Origin: Ectothiorhodospira shaposhnikovii | GTDB taxonomy: Bacteria; Pseudomonadota; Gammaproteobacteria; Ectothiorhodospirales; Ectothiorhodospiraceae | Direction of reading: 5' to 3' | NCBI RefSeq assembly: GCF_022227765.1 | Contig: NZ_JAJMLZ010000004.1 | Coordinates: forward strand, 1 to 64,000 | Length of the DNA: 64,000 bases | In this document: positions 56,763 to 63,620 of the stretch, in pieces | Numbering within the stretch: position 1 is the stretch's first letter | Layout of the letters: each line of letters begins with the position of its first letter | Translations under genes and position numbers: made by a program | The notes under the pieces: model-generated | Databases searched by the model: none | The model's input: only the letters and a program-made list of their open reading frames with translations | Told to the model about the DNA's origin: nothing

Positions 56763-56792
56763 AAGGGCCGGGGCTTCGGTCCCGGCCTTTTT
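56763..56792 (+). terminator. Rho-independent terminator
   Basis: AAGGGCCGGGGC-TTCG-GTCCCGGCCTTTTT, strong GC stem with a UUCG-like tetraloop and a T run. Confidence 0.93.
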
Positions 56793-56818
56793 GCTGCCCA
56801 TCAATCAGTGAGGTTGAT

Positions 56819-57382
56819 ATGAGAATTGGCGTGATAGACACGGAAACGACCGGACTTCATCAGGAGAAGGGCGACCGCATTATTGAAATCGCTCTGGTGG
56901 AGTATGACCTGGAAACGGCCAAGCAAGTGGATCAGTACGTCCAACGTATTCATCCTCTGCGAAGCATTGACCCGAAGGCTCAGGAGGTGCATGGGATCGG
57001 CATTGAGGATCTGGTTGGGTGTCCGACCTGGGAGAAGGTAGCGCCGGAGGTCCATGCTCGCCTTTCACGCCTGGATCTGCTGATTGCACACAACATGGGG
57101 TTCGACGGACCCTTCATCGGTCTGGAGTTGTTGCGGGTAGGCATGACGCCGCCGGCACTGCAGTCCTTCTGCACGATGGAGAGCGCAAGATGGGCAACCC
57201 CGATGGGTAAGTTGCCGACGCTCAAAGAGCTGTGCTTTGCGCTGTCCGTGCCCTACGACGAATCTGCCGCTCACGCCGCTTTGTACGATGTCCAGAAAAC
57301 TGCCGAATGTCTGTTCCGGGGCTTAGCGCGTGGCTTCTATACTATCGAAACGACGAATGACGAAGGCCGTAAGGCCGCTTGA
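56819..57382 (+). CDS. DnaQ-like 3'-5' exonuclease
   Basis: 187 aa. Proofreading exonuclease motifs: ExoI IDTETTGL, ExoII LLIAHNMGFDGPF, ExoIII SAAHAALYDVQKTA (H-x4-D form). Resembles Pol III epsilon. It likely supplies proofreading for the DnaE-type polymerase, whose PHP domain looks inactive. Confidence 0.9.
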   Translation: MRIGVIDTETTGLHQEKGDRIIEIALVEYDLETAKQVDQYVQRIHPLRSIDPKAQEVHGIGIEDLVGCPTWEKVAPEVHARLSRLDLLIAHNMGFDGPFIGLELLRVGMTPPALQSFCTMESARWATPMGKLPTLKELCFALSVPYDESAAHAALYDVQKTAECLFRGLARGFYTIETTNDEGRKAA

Positions 57383-57397
57383 TACGAGGGGACGACG

Positions 57398-57664
57398 ATG
57401 CGACACGGTGAAATTTTTGGCTTCAAATGCAGCATTGGCAAGAATGAAAAGTGGATCGACTCTGTGGTGGCCGGCGCCTACATCTGGCTGATCCTGCCGA
57501 GACTTCTTTTCGGCCTGATTGCCATGCCCATTGTGAGAGTCTTTTTCGGCCTGGCCATATTCTCCTTCAACATTCTGCTTCTGGTCATCTTGCTTCTGGT
57601 CATGCCGATTCTTGGTCTGCTTGGTCGGGTCAAGCTGCAGAAGGTGGTCAAGGCTGCTACCTAG
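57398..57664 (+). CDS. Small membrane protein
   Basis: 88 aa. Polar first 25 residues, then two or three hydrophobic segments (about 27-75) and a basic tail RVKLQKVVKAAT. ATG 16 bp after the exonuclease stop behind GAGGGGACG. Unknown function. Confidence 0.6.
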   Translation: MRHGEIFGFKCSIGKNEKWIDSVVAGAYIWLILPRLLFGLIAMPIVRVFFGLAIFSFNILLLVILLLVMPILGLLGRVKLQKVVKAAT

Positions 57665-57684
57665 TCGGTCGCTCGGTGTGATAG

Positions 57685-57722
57685 GCTCCGCTTGCTCATC
57701 CTTGCGGGTGGGCAAGCGGAGC
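57685..57722 (+). other. Long RNA hairpin
   Basis: GCTCCGCTTGC pairs perfectly with GCAAGCGGAGC, and the inner CATCC pairs with GGGTG around TTGC. It is an almost uninterrupted 16-bp stem without T run, 38 bp before the true terminator. Could protect the 3' end or form a small RNA with 57,760-57,787. Confidence 0.6.
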
Positions 57723-57759
57723 AGGTCATGACTTGCTCCATCTCCGTTTGTGTGTGTTT

Positions 57760-57787
57760 GAGCCTCCGTTCGGAGGCTCTTTTTTTT
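57760..57787 (+). terminator. Rho-independent terminator
   Basis: GAGCCTCC-GTTC-GGAGGCTC followed by eight T. Confidence 0.95.
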
Positions 57788-57797
57788 GCTGAAAAAT

Positions 57798-57813
57798 AAG
57801 TAATTGGTGAGTG
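57798..57813. promoter_or_regulatory. Operator-like site before the kinase-like gene
   Basis: AAGTAAT-TG-GTGAGTG with an overlapping GTGACTT right behind it; same family as 53,744. About 60 bp before the GTG start. Confidence 0.65.
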
Positions 57814-57872
57814 ACTTTCCTGCATCCGGCGCTTAACATTGCAGCGTGATCAAGAGAAAGAAGGAGGTACTT

Positions 57873-58511
57873 GTGAGACTGTTCAGCCTGCGCCATTTTG
57901 AAAACGCTTCCCTCAGAAGAAAACTCACCACTGACTTTCCTGCGCTTGCCGGAAGCCCGATTGGGCGTGGTCACTTTTCCGCCGTGTGGGACAACGGTGA
58001 CACGGTGCTGAAGCTGACCTGCGACCCTGGCCAGTGGGACTTGTGGGAGAAGGTGACTGGCGAGTTCATGGAGCCAAAGCACATCCCCAACATTATCCGC
58101 GAGCCTCTGCGGGTTGGCATGTTGCAGACAAGGGTTCCCGGCCTCAAGGCGCCGGCCTATCTCATTGAGATGGAGAAGCTGCAAAAGCCCACCGGGACTG
58201 CTGCCAAGCATAAGAGAGTCATTTTGAAGGCGATAAACGAATTTGGCTTTCAAAGCGCAACCACGGCTTTGTCGAAAGCCTCGGAGAAACTGGAGGGTCT
58301 ATTGCCAGACAGCATCATCCAAACCATGCAACTGATTGATGAAATTTTGGTAGATCAGAGCGTGAGGCATGATTTGCATGGTGAAAATTTCATGCAGCGG
58401 GGTGAGGACTTGGTGTTTTGCGATCCTTTTGTATCTTTGAAGGCTGATCACCTGAAACCTTACTCGCTTGCAAACCTTGCATGGCAACGTAATGTCGGGT
58501 TTATGAGATAG
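57873..58511 (+). CDS. Small protein kinase-like protein
   Basis: 212 aa. GTG start chosen behind AAGGAGG; GTG 57,846 in frame lacks a ribosome site. The kinase fold is suggested by the glycine-rich loop IGRGHFSAVW (30-39), K47 in DTVLKLT, the catalytic loop RHDLHGENFM (H166, D167, N172) and the metal Asp in FCDPF (D184). The domain is compact, missing much of the C-lobe of standard Ser/Thr kinases. It may phosphorylate host proteins, as T7 0.7 kinase does, or a small molecule such as an aminoglycoside-type substrate. Alone between its own promoter and a short gap. Confidence 0.7.
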   Translation: MRLFSLRHFENASLRRKLTTDFPALAGSPIGRGHFSAVWDNGDTVLKLTCDPGQWDLWEKVTGEFMEPKHIPNIIREPLRVGMLQTRVPGLKAPAYLIEMEKLQKPTGTAAKHKRVILKAINEFGFQSATTALSKASEKLEGLLPDSIIQTMQLIDEILVDQSVRHDLHGENFMQRGEDLVFCDPFVSLKADHLKPYSLANLAWQRNVGFMR

Positions 58512-58589
58512 GAGTCTTTCTGTCGGAGGCCATAGCCATAGCTGCCTTCAACAATAGCAGTCCTTCATTTTCAGGCATGGGAGATAGTT

Positions 58590-59057
58590 ATGAAGTATTA
58601 CACCAAAGACAGAGCAAGAATCACAAAGGAAATCTGGCTGAAGTTGAGGTTTGATAAAAAATACTCAACCATTAAGGAATTTGAAAACGAAAAGATCAGG
58701 GTTGTTGCAGAGTGGTACGGCGCCATTGATGACAATCAATCTGTCACGATTGGGTTTGGGGCGCCTCTGTTTCGCGTCGTTGTGATGAATGCCACCGATA
58801 TTGGCGCCGGGATTCAGTGGGTAGAGGATCATTCTCTGTCAAAGGGCTTTGAGATTGAAAAGGAAGCCATTGCCCACTACGAAAGCGTTGTGGCGAAGTG
58901 GACCGAAAGCTACCTGGAAGAAGTTGAGTTGGACAATGGCAATGTCGTCGAGGTGCTGGTCGAAATTGGGAACAAGGTAGCGCCCGAAGTGCCGCCGGAC
59001 CCACGCTCGGTCAACGTCGAAGCCTACTCCGGTAACGACGCGGCCGGATCGTGGTGA
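58590..59057 (+). CDS. Hypothetical protein
   Basis: 155 aa. N-terminal mixed alpha/beta part, mid-part VEDHSLSKGFEIEKEAIAHYESVVAKW, acidic C-terminus. No family recognised. The ATG at 58,590 has GGGAGATAG upstream. It is the last gene before the repeat-rich gap. Confidence 0.6.
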   Translation: MKYYTKDRARITKEIWLKLRFDKKYSTIKEFENEKIRVVAEWYGAIDDNQSVTIGFGAPLFRVVVMNATDIGAGIQWVEDHSLSKGFEIEKEAIAHYESVVAKWTESYLEEVELDNGNVVEVLVEIGNKVAPEVPPDPRSVNVEAYSGNDAAGSW

Positions 59058-59076
59058 CGGCGTGACTCAAGGGGTC

Positions 59077-59159
59077 TGGCGGCAAATCTGCCTACGGATA
59101 CAGACCTCTGGCTTTTGAGGTATGGCGGCAAATCTGCCTACGGGTACGGGCCTTCTGGC
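59077..59159 (+). repeat. Two ~36-bp direct repeats
   Basis: 59,077-59,112 and 59,123-59,159 share TGGCGGCAAATCTGCCTACG and continue with GTAC/ATAC and CCT(T)CTGGC. Each contains the small palindrome GGCGGCAAATCTGCC-like arm. They open the 550-bp gene-free gap. Confidence 0.85.
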
Positions 59160-59237
59160 CCGTGCCTTTTCCCAGATATAGACCCATGGGGAAGGCGGTG
59201 GATTGCCATGGTTGCCCTGCGCTGCCCAACAGGAACG

Positions 59238-59342
59238 CCTCCAGTCCCAACAACCTCCAGTCCCAAGGAAAAATGCGCCAATCCCAACAGCCTCCAGTCC
59301 CAAGGAAAAATGCGCCAATCCCAACAGCCTCCAGTCCCAAGG
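59238..59342 (+). repeat. Iteron-like 37-bp tandem repeats
   Basis: Two full 37-bp units (59,254-59,290 and 59,291-59,327) plus partial units on both sides. Each unit has two related boxes, CCAGTCCCAA and CCAATCCCAA, separated by AAAAATGCG. At least six CCARTCCCAA boxes lie in about 105 bp. This resembles iterons of replication origins; no spacer or cas-type logic is present. Confidence 0.8.
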
Positions 59343-59611
59343 TCTTCCCACCCTTTTTCCTGGTCGCTTCCTAAGCCACTTTGTTGCGAATCCTGCAGCT
59401 TTATTTTATCGCGTGTGCGCGCTCATTGAATAAAGCGAAAAGCGAGAGGATTGGAAGCATCACACCTCCAGTTCTAAGCCCTAAAGAATCGCGGGATTCT
59501 ATATTCAAGCCGGGAAGCCCGGCGAGGGACGGAACGAAGATTGTTCCAGTTCTAACACCATAAAGTCGAACGTAGTATTCGACACATAACACACAAACGA
59601 GAGGTTCTGTC
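59343..59611. promoter_or_regulatory. Repeat-rich leader of the next gene
   Basis: Contains AT-rich TTTATTTTATCG, palindrome AGAATC-GCGG-GATTCT, two copies of CCAGTTCTAA (near 59,467 and 59,546, related to the iteron box), TCGAA...TTCGA and ribosome site ACGAGAGG. No reading frame is convincing. Confidence 0.5.
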
Positions 59612-60589
59612 ATGACCAAGAAAGCCGCTTCTACCAGCACCCGCAAGCCCAGCACCCGCAAGCCCAGCCGCAAGCCTAAGCTGGCCCAGAACATGACCAC
59701 CGAAGTGCAGATGGATCTGCCCGAAGTTGATACCGGCGTGGTCGGTATCGAAGACCTGCTCGCGGCCGAGTTTGCCGATCTTGAAAAGGAGCTGGGCGTC
59801 GAGCCTGAAGCCGAGCAGATCACCATTGTCGATGACCTGCCGGAAGCCGCCATCGCTGAAGTCGAAATGGCCCCGGTTGAGGCTCAGGGCAGTCTGGATG
59901 ACCTCGAACTGCTGAAGGATCTGGAGTCCGACCCGGCCCCGGAAGAGGTTGTCGCCATTGCCGAAGTCGAGATGGCCGCCGCCATCGCAGAAATCGAAAT
60001 GGAGGAAGTGAAGGCGGAAGCCTACGCCGAACAGGAATCGGAGAGCGACATCATCTCCACGGAGCCTGTCGAGTCCACCGCCGGCGAGAAGGTTGTGGAG
60101 GCCCGCGAGCCGCGCAAGACCATGACCGGCCACCGGAAGTCCGAGGTGGTCAAGGACAAGCTCGGTGCCAAGCTCGGGGAGGTTGTGATCCTCGAAGTCA
60201 CCGACGCCATGCTGCCGCCTGCAGTCCTGAAGGAAAGACAGGACGAACTGCTCGCCAACATCGACAAGATGGCGAAGAAAGTGGGCGAGAAGGCGGTGAA
60301 CCTGCTTTCCCATATCAACGGCACGGCCAAGCTCTCTGCCTACACCGACATCGCCATCGCCTACCTGGCCAAGCACGGCAGCATGACCACGAACGACCTC
60401 ATCAGTCACCTGACGAGCGGGGATCACTCCTACCGCAAGCCGTACTCCATCGGCACTGCCAGAAGCCAGACGCACCAGATGTTCGCCTTGCTGCCCCAGT
60501 TCAAGATCGGGGTGATGGAGGGCAAGACGATGAAGGTCAACCCCAACAGCGTGATTTTCGCTCACCTGGCCGAAAAGCCCGCTTCCTGA
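59612..60589 (+). CDS. Modular phage protein: basic head, acidic middle, helical C-terminus
   Basis: 325 aa. Residues 1-25 are Lys/Arg/Ser/Thr-rich (STRKPSTRKPSRKPK). Residues 30-170 are very acidic with repeats like IAEVEMA. The C-terminal domain (about 185-325) contains SAYTDIAIAYLAKHGSMTTNDLISHLTSGDHSYRKPYSIGTARSQTHQMFALLPQF, a winged-helix-like layout. It sits directly after the iteron-like repeats, so it is a candidate origin-binding or DNA-organising protein; this is inference. Codon use is strongly GC-biased, suggesting high expression. Confidence 0.65.
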   Translation: MTKKAASTSTRKPSTRKPSRKPKLAQNMTTEVQMDLPEVDTGVVGIEDLLAAEFADLEKELGVEPEAEQITIVDDLPEAAIAEVEMAPVEAQGSLDDLELLKDLESDPAPEEVVAIAEVEMAAAIAEIEMEEVKAEAYAEQESESDIISTEPVESTAGEKVVEAREPRKTMTGHRKSEVVKDKLGAKLGEVVILEVTDAMLPPAVLKERQDELLANIDKMAKKVGEKAVNLLSHINGTAKLSAYTDIAIAYLAKHGSMTTNDLISHLTSGDHSYRKPYSIGTARSQTHQMFALLPQFKIGVMEGKTMKVNPNSVIFAHLAEKPAS

Positions 60590-60601
60590 TCCACAACAGA
60601 C

Positions 60602-60623
60602 GGGGCCGGAAAAGTCCGGCCCC
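60602..60623 (+). terminator. Strong hairpin after the modular protein gene
   Basis: GGGGCCGGA-AAAG-TCCGGCCCC, without a T run; partial terminator or RNA stabiliser ahead of the next gene's AAGGAGA. Confidence 0.55.
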
Positions 60624-60653
60624 ACCACCAAGCTCACTTGAAGGAGAAAACCA

Positions 60654-60980
60654 ATGACCTCTCTCGCTATCGCCATCACCCGCGCCCCTGACGATGCCGT
60701 GATGATGAACTACCAGTTCCGGATTGATCATGGTCTGCTTGCCGTGACCCGGTGCTGGGATCTCGAAGTGGCAACCCGGCGGATGCAGCAGATGTGGCCC
60801 CGCTCCAAGATCGAGTTCGTCAAAGCAGTGTCCGACGAGGAAGCTGGTAGCCGGGTCTACGGCCTGACGCCGGCCAAGCCCAGACCCATCAGTGTTCTGC
60901 CCAGGGAAGAAGTGGCCGAAGACGATGCCATCGAAGAGATGGAGAGTTCGATTCTCGAAGCCTATCACGGGCGTCGGTAG
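60654..60980 (+). CDS. Hypothetical protein
   Basis: 108 aa. LAIAITRAPDDAVMMNYQFRIDHG and LEVATRRMQQMWPRSKIEFVKAV appear as alternating strand-helix; the tail is acidic (EEVAEDDAIEEMESS). AAGGAGAAAACC precedes the ATG, terminator follows. Not recognised. Confidence 0.65.
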   Translation: MTSLAIAITRAPDDAVMMNYQFRIDHGLLAVTRCWDLEVATRRMQQMWPRSKIEFVKAVSDEEAGSRVYGLTPAKPRPISVLPREEVAEDDAIEEMESSILEAYHGRR

Positions 60981-60985
60981 GAAAA

Positions 60986-61009
60986 GCGGGGGCAGGGATG
61001 CCCCCTTTT
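60986..61009 (+). terminator. Rho-independent terminator
   Basis: GGGGGC-AGGGAT-GCCCCC followed by TTTT. Confidence 0.9.
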
Positions 61010-61407
61010 CTGTCTCCCGGCGTATTCCATGGAACCCGGAGGTAGCTTACCAGTGACTGACCAACAGCGCCCCCAAAGCCCGAACGAGAGCCGTTTTGAG
61101 CGCAGGTAAGAGTCGGGCCGCTACGTCGGCATACCCCGTGTCTGGAGGCGGGCTTGTACGCGCTCACAGACGCTCACAGACCGCAGGGATAAGCCCGGAA
61201 GTACCGCATTTTAAGACTTTCCCGATGCGGATCTTTTTGCCATGGGCCGCTTGTTTTCCAGTTCCGATCCCATACAATTCGGCACAAGATTTCCCCGAGT
61301 GCGAAGACAAGCCGAGGCTTAGATTTTCGTGGTCCTGGTTGATCCAAAAAATCAGTAACCACATACTAAATCCAAGCCAAAAATTTAGCCTAGCATGGGG
61401 AAGTCCA
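61010..61407. promoter_or_regulatory. Long leader region of the cell-wall hydrolase gene
   Basis: 398 bp without a convincing gene. Contains a weak operator-like AGCTTAC-CA-GTGACTG (61,044), a tandem CGCTCACAGA repeat (about 61,160-61,180), hairpin CCGCAT/ATGCGG (about 61,204-61,232) and the operator CAGTAAC-CA-CATACTA (61,353-61,368). Confidence 0.5.
61353..61368. promoter_or_regulatory. Operator-like site before the hydrolase gene
   Basis: CAGTAAC-CA-CATACTA; keeps AGTAAC and TACT of the family. 39 bp before the start at 61,408. Confidence 0.6.
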
Positions 61408-61851
61408 ATGAAGTCCAAACGATTCCTGAAAAGCGCGTTGGCTGCGGCCGTGCTTGCGATCACACCCACCCAGGCGCCGGCCATCGACCTTCAAACCCTC
61501 TGTCTCGCCACGAACATCTACCACGAGGCCCGTGGTGAATCCGGGTGGGGGCAGGCGGCGGTGGGCATGGTCACGCTGAACAGGGTGGACGATCCACGTT
61601 GGCCGGACACCGTTTGCGAGGTGGTGTTTCAGGACCGGCAGTTCAGTTGGGTGGGCGTCATGTACCGGATGGAAGAGCCGCTGGCTTGGGACCGGGCATT
61701 GATGATCGCCAATACGCTTATGGCGTACCCAGAAGCTCGTCAGTCGTTTCCGGCGACCCACTACGTCCACCGGCGTCTTGATCAGCGAGTCGTTTGGACC
61801 AGGGATCTTGAAAGGCTCTACACCATCGGGAACCACGTTTTCTACAGATAG
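61408..61851 (+). CDS. SleB-type cell wall hydrolase, exported
   Basis: 147 aa. Signal peptide KSKRFLKSALAAAVLAITPTQAPA, then the hydrolase_2 domain: CLATNIYHEARGESGWGQAAVGMVTLNRV (with the catalytic-type Glu of NIYHEARGE), VVFQDRQFSW and the ending FPATHYVH. It should cut peptidoglycan in the periplasm. In a phage it may be a lysis or superinfection factor. The longer frame from 61,096 passes through non-coding sequence; MKSKRF is the natural start. Weak ribosome site GGGGAA. Confidence 0.85.
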   Translation: MKSKRFLKSALAAAVLAITPTQAPAIDLQTLCLATNIYHEARGESGWGQAAVGMVTLNRVDDPRWPDTVCEVVFQDRQFSWVGVMYRMEEPLAWDRALMIANTLMAYPEARQSFPATHYVHRRLDQRVVWTRDLERLYTIGNHVFYR

Positions 61852-61859
61852 GGGGATAC

Positions 61860-62192
61860 ATGAGTGACGCATCCACTGCGGCCATTGAATTTGCATTGAA
61901 ACTTGGCGCTGGAGACTGCGGCCTGGAATTTCTTAGATGCTGGCGTGATGGGGAGTTTGGCAGCATCCGAGAAGAGTGGCCGGAGGCGCCGGAAGAGGTG
62001 TTTGTTGGGGCGGACCCACTTCACCCATCGACCAAAAAAAGGGAGTTGACCATGTTGGATCTGAATAAAGAAATCGAGCGAATCATGGAGCGTCTTGTGG
62101 ACTCCGAGGAACACGCCACCGATAGCGCCATACCCCAGGTGGCTCTGGATGCCAATGACCTGCTCGCCAAAATCCAGAACGAACTGAACTGA
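61860..62192 (+). CDS. Hypothetical protein
   Basis: 110 aa, 9 bp after the hydrolase. The first half (EFALKLGAGDCGLEFLRCWRDGEFGSIREEWPEAPEEVFVGADPLHP) has the 'REEWPEAPEEVFVGADPLH' phrase seen in small phage proteins of unknown role; the rest is a helix (EIERIMERLVD). A second start in frame at 62,052 is also possible. GGGGGATAC precedes the ATG. Confidence 0.65.
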   Translation: MSDASTAAIEFALKLGAGDCGLEFLRCWRDGEFGSIREEWPEAPEEVFVGADPLHPSTKKRELTMLDLNKEIERIMERLVDSEEHATDSAIPQVALDANDLLAKIQNELN

Positions 62193-62208
62193 TCAAGAGG
62201 GAAGTGCC

Positions 62209-62589
62209 ATGAAAAAGACCGCAATCGCAGCAGCAATCGCCCTGGCGCTGACCGCCTGCGGCTCGGACAACCCGCCCAAGGGCAAAGTCTGGTTTGACCC
62301 CTTCGACCCGGACCACGTTGAGATCGTGGAGGACTTTGCCTCCGAATCATGGATGAACCGCTGCCCGGTGGTAGAAACCGTCAAGCTGGTTATGGACAAA
62401 CAGAAAAACATTCTGGTTCACCCCGACCAGACCAACGACTTCCTGAGCATCATCAGGAACGAACTGCAAAATTGGGACACCAGCTACATCATTGGCGATG
62501 GAACCGACTGCCCGCAAGCGTTCCCCTCATTTGAAGCGTGGCAAAAGGAAATTGACCGGCGGAATCAGGAATACCTGAACTCCCTTTGA
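62209..62589 (+). CDS. Small phage lipoprotein
   Basis: 126 aa. Signal peptide with lipobox LTAC (Cys18), then a soluble domain with two further Cys (NRCPVV, TDCPQA) that may form a disulfide. AGAGGGAAG precedes the ATG. Lysogenic-conversion or superinfection-exclusion lipoproteins look like this, but there is no direct evidence. Confidence 0.7.
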   Translation: MKKTAIAAAIALALTACGSDNPPKGKVWFDPFDPDHVEIVEDFASESWMNRCPVVETVKLVMDKQKNILVHPDQTNDFLSIIRNELQNWDTSYIIGDGTDCPQAFPSFEAWQKEIDRRNQEYLNSL

Positions 62590-62607
62590 CCCATCAACAA
62601 TCCAAGC

Positions 62608-62634
62608 GACACCCCTTCACGGGGGTGTCATTCT
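62608..62634 (+). terminator. Terminator-like hairpin
   Basis: GACACCCC/GGGGTGTC with TTCACG loop, followed by ATTCTGT; weak T run. Confidence 0.65.
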
Positions 62635-62653
62635 GTCTATGTCTTCAAAAACA

Positions 62654-62669
62654 AAGTAAGGGGTGACTT
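62654..62669. promoter_or_regulatory. Operator-like palindrome abutting a start codon
   Basis: AAGTAAG-GG-GTGACTT ends one base before ATG 62,670 and contains the ribosome site (AAGGGG). A protein bound here, or a folded mRNA, could also affect translation. Confidence 0.65.
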
Positions 62670-62918
62670 ATGGAAAGCGCATTCAACGCCTGGCTCGACA
62701 CGTTCCTGCAGGAGAAGGGAATCGACCTTGAGGAATATATCACGGTTCTTGGGCACTCCGGAGAGAACCACATGCCCCTTCTGGCCGTCGTCAACGCCAT
62801 CAAGAAAGCACCAAAGCACGAGCAAAGCGCCATCAAGGATACGATGGTCAAGCTCGATTTCAACAACGCGCCCATCAAGCCGTATCTGGCTTGGCTGGCC
62901 AAAGCCATCGCTCAATAA
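62670..62918 (+). CDS. Small hypothetical protein
   Basis: 82 aa, helical. HMPLLAVVNAIKKAPKHEQSAIKDTMVKLDFNNAPIKPYLAWLAKAI resembles a common small protein of phages with early regulons. Unknown role. Ribosome site overlaps the operator. Confidence 0.65.
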   Translation: MESAFNAWLDTFLQEKGIDLEEYITVLGHSGENHMPLLAVVNAIKKAPKHEQSAIKDTMVKLDFNNAPIKPYLAWLAKAIAQ

Positions 62919-62929
62919 GGAGGTCAAAC

Positions 62930-63163
62930 ATGGCTTACGCAACCAAAGAAGAGCGCGAGTTGGCCGAGTCCCTGGGTTTTGAGCGGGAAACCAACGTGCA
63001 GTTTGGGGATAGGTTCAAAAAGAACGAAAGGCACGTTTGGTTTGCCACTTACGCCTACGTTGGTTGGCAGACTGCCGATCTGATCGACGGCAGATTCTGC
63101 AACCATCAAAAGTTCCGGACCCTGACCGAAGCGTTGAACCGTCCTTTGAGGGGTGAACCGTGA
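62930..63163 (+). CDS. Small hypothetical protein
   Basis: 77 aa. KNERHVWFATYAYVGWQTADLIDGRFCNHQKFRTLTEALNRP appears as a compact alpha/beta fold. AAGGAGG precedes the ATG. It overlaps the next GTG start by 4 nt (GTGA). Confidence 0.65.
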   Translation: MAYATKEERELAESLGFERETNVQFGDRFKKNERHVWFATYAYVGWQTADLIDGRFCNHQKFRTLTEALNRPLRGEP

Positions 63164-63345
63164 GCGACACCGAAGCCTACGCCCTTTGGCCTGATGGATT
63201 CTACTGCCACATAGAAGAGCTTATGGAGCAGACCCACCGTTCCGACGACTACCGGATCATTCAGGTCAGCGACATCGACGACCAGGGCCGCATCCACGCG
63301 GTAGACCCTAAAACCGGACAGCTTTACATCGTCAACGAGGAATGA
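63160..63345 (+). CDS. Small hypothetical protein
   Basis: 61 aa, acidic, GTG start. ALWPDGFYCHIEELMEQTHRSDDYRII then a beta-hairpin. Coupled by 4-nt overlaps on both sides. Confidence 0.6.
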   Translation: MSDTEAYALWPDGFYCHIEELMEQTHRSDDYRIIQVSDIDDQGRIHAVDPKTGQLYIVNEE

Positions 63346-63590
63346 CCATAAGCACCTACGAACAATTCTTAACACGGAGCAACGAAATGACCAAGACCGA
63401 TGAGGCCGTTCATGCCGCAGTCCAGGCCATGATCAACGAGATAGGTGAGCTGAGAATGCTTGTTGCCATCGACAGTATGCCCGAGAAGCTCCAAAAGGCG
63501 CGCCAACTGCTTCGTGAGCTTGATGAGGAGCTGCATCAGCGCGCCAACCAGTCCCGGTTAATGCGGGAAGAAGACAGCTTGCGCCAATAA
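63342..63590 (+). CDS. Small hypothetical helical protein with copied N-terminus
   Basis: 82 aa. The first residues TISTYEQFL repeat the start of the next gene at DNA level (20 identical bases). The remaining part from MTKTDEAVHAAVQAMINEI is a coiled helical domain. ATG 63,342 overlaps the previous stop; ATG 63,387 with GGAGCAACG before it is a plausible second start that leaves out the copied part. Confidence 0.6.
   Translation: MTISTYEQFLTRSNEMTKTDEAVHAAVQAMINEIGELRMLVAIDSMPEKLQKARQLLRELDEELHQRANQSRLMREEDSLRQ
63351..63370 (+). repeat. 20-bp direct repeat, copy 1
   Basis: AGCACCTACGAACAATTCTT, identical to 63,624-63,643 at the start of the next gene. Confidence 0.95.
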
Positions 63591-63620
63591 CTAGCCACCA
63601 CAACACACAGAGCGCCAGAC

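Noticed and set aside
59238-59342. Possible CRISPR array
   Set aside because: Tandem units without unique spacers and no cas genes nearby.
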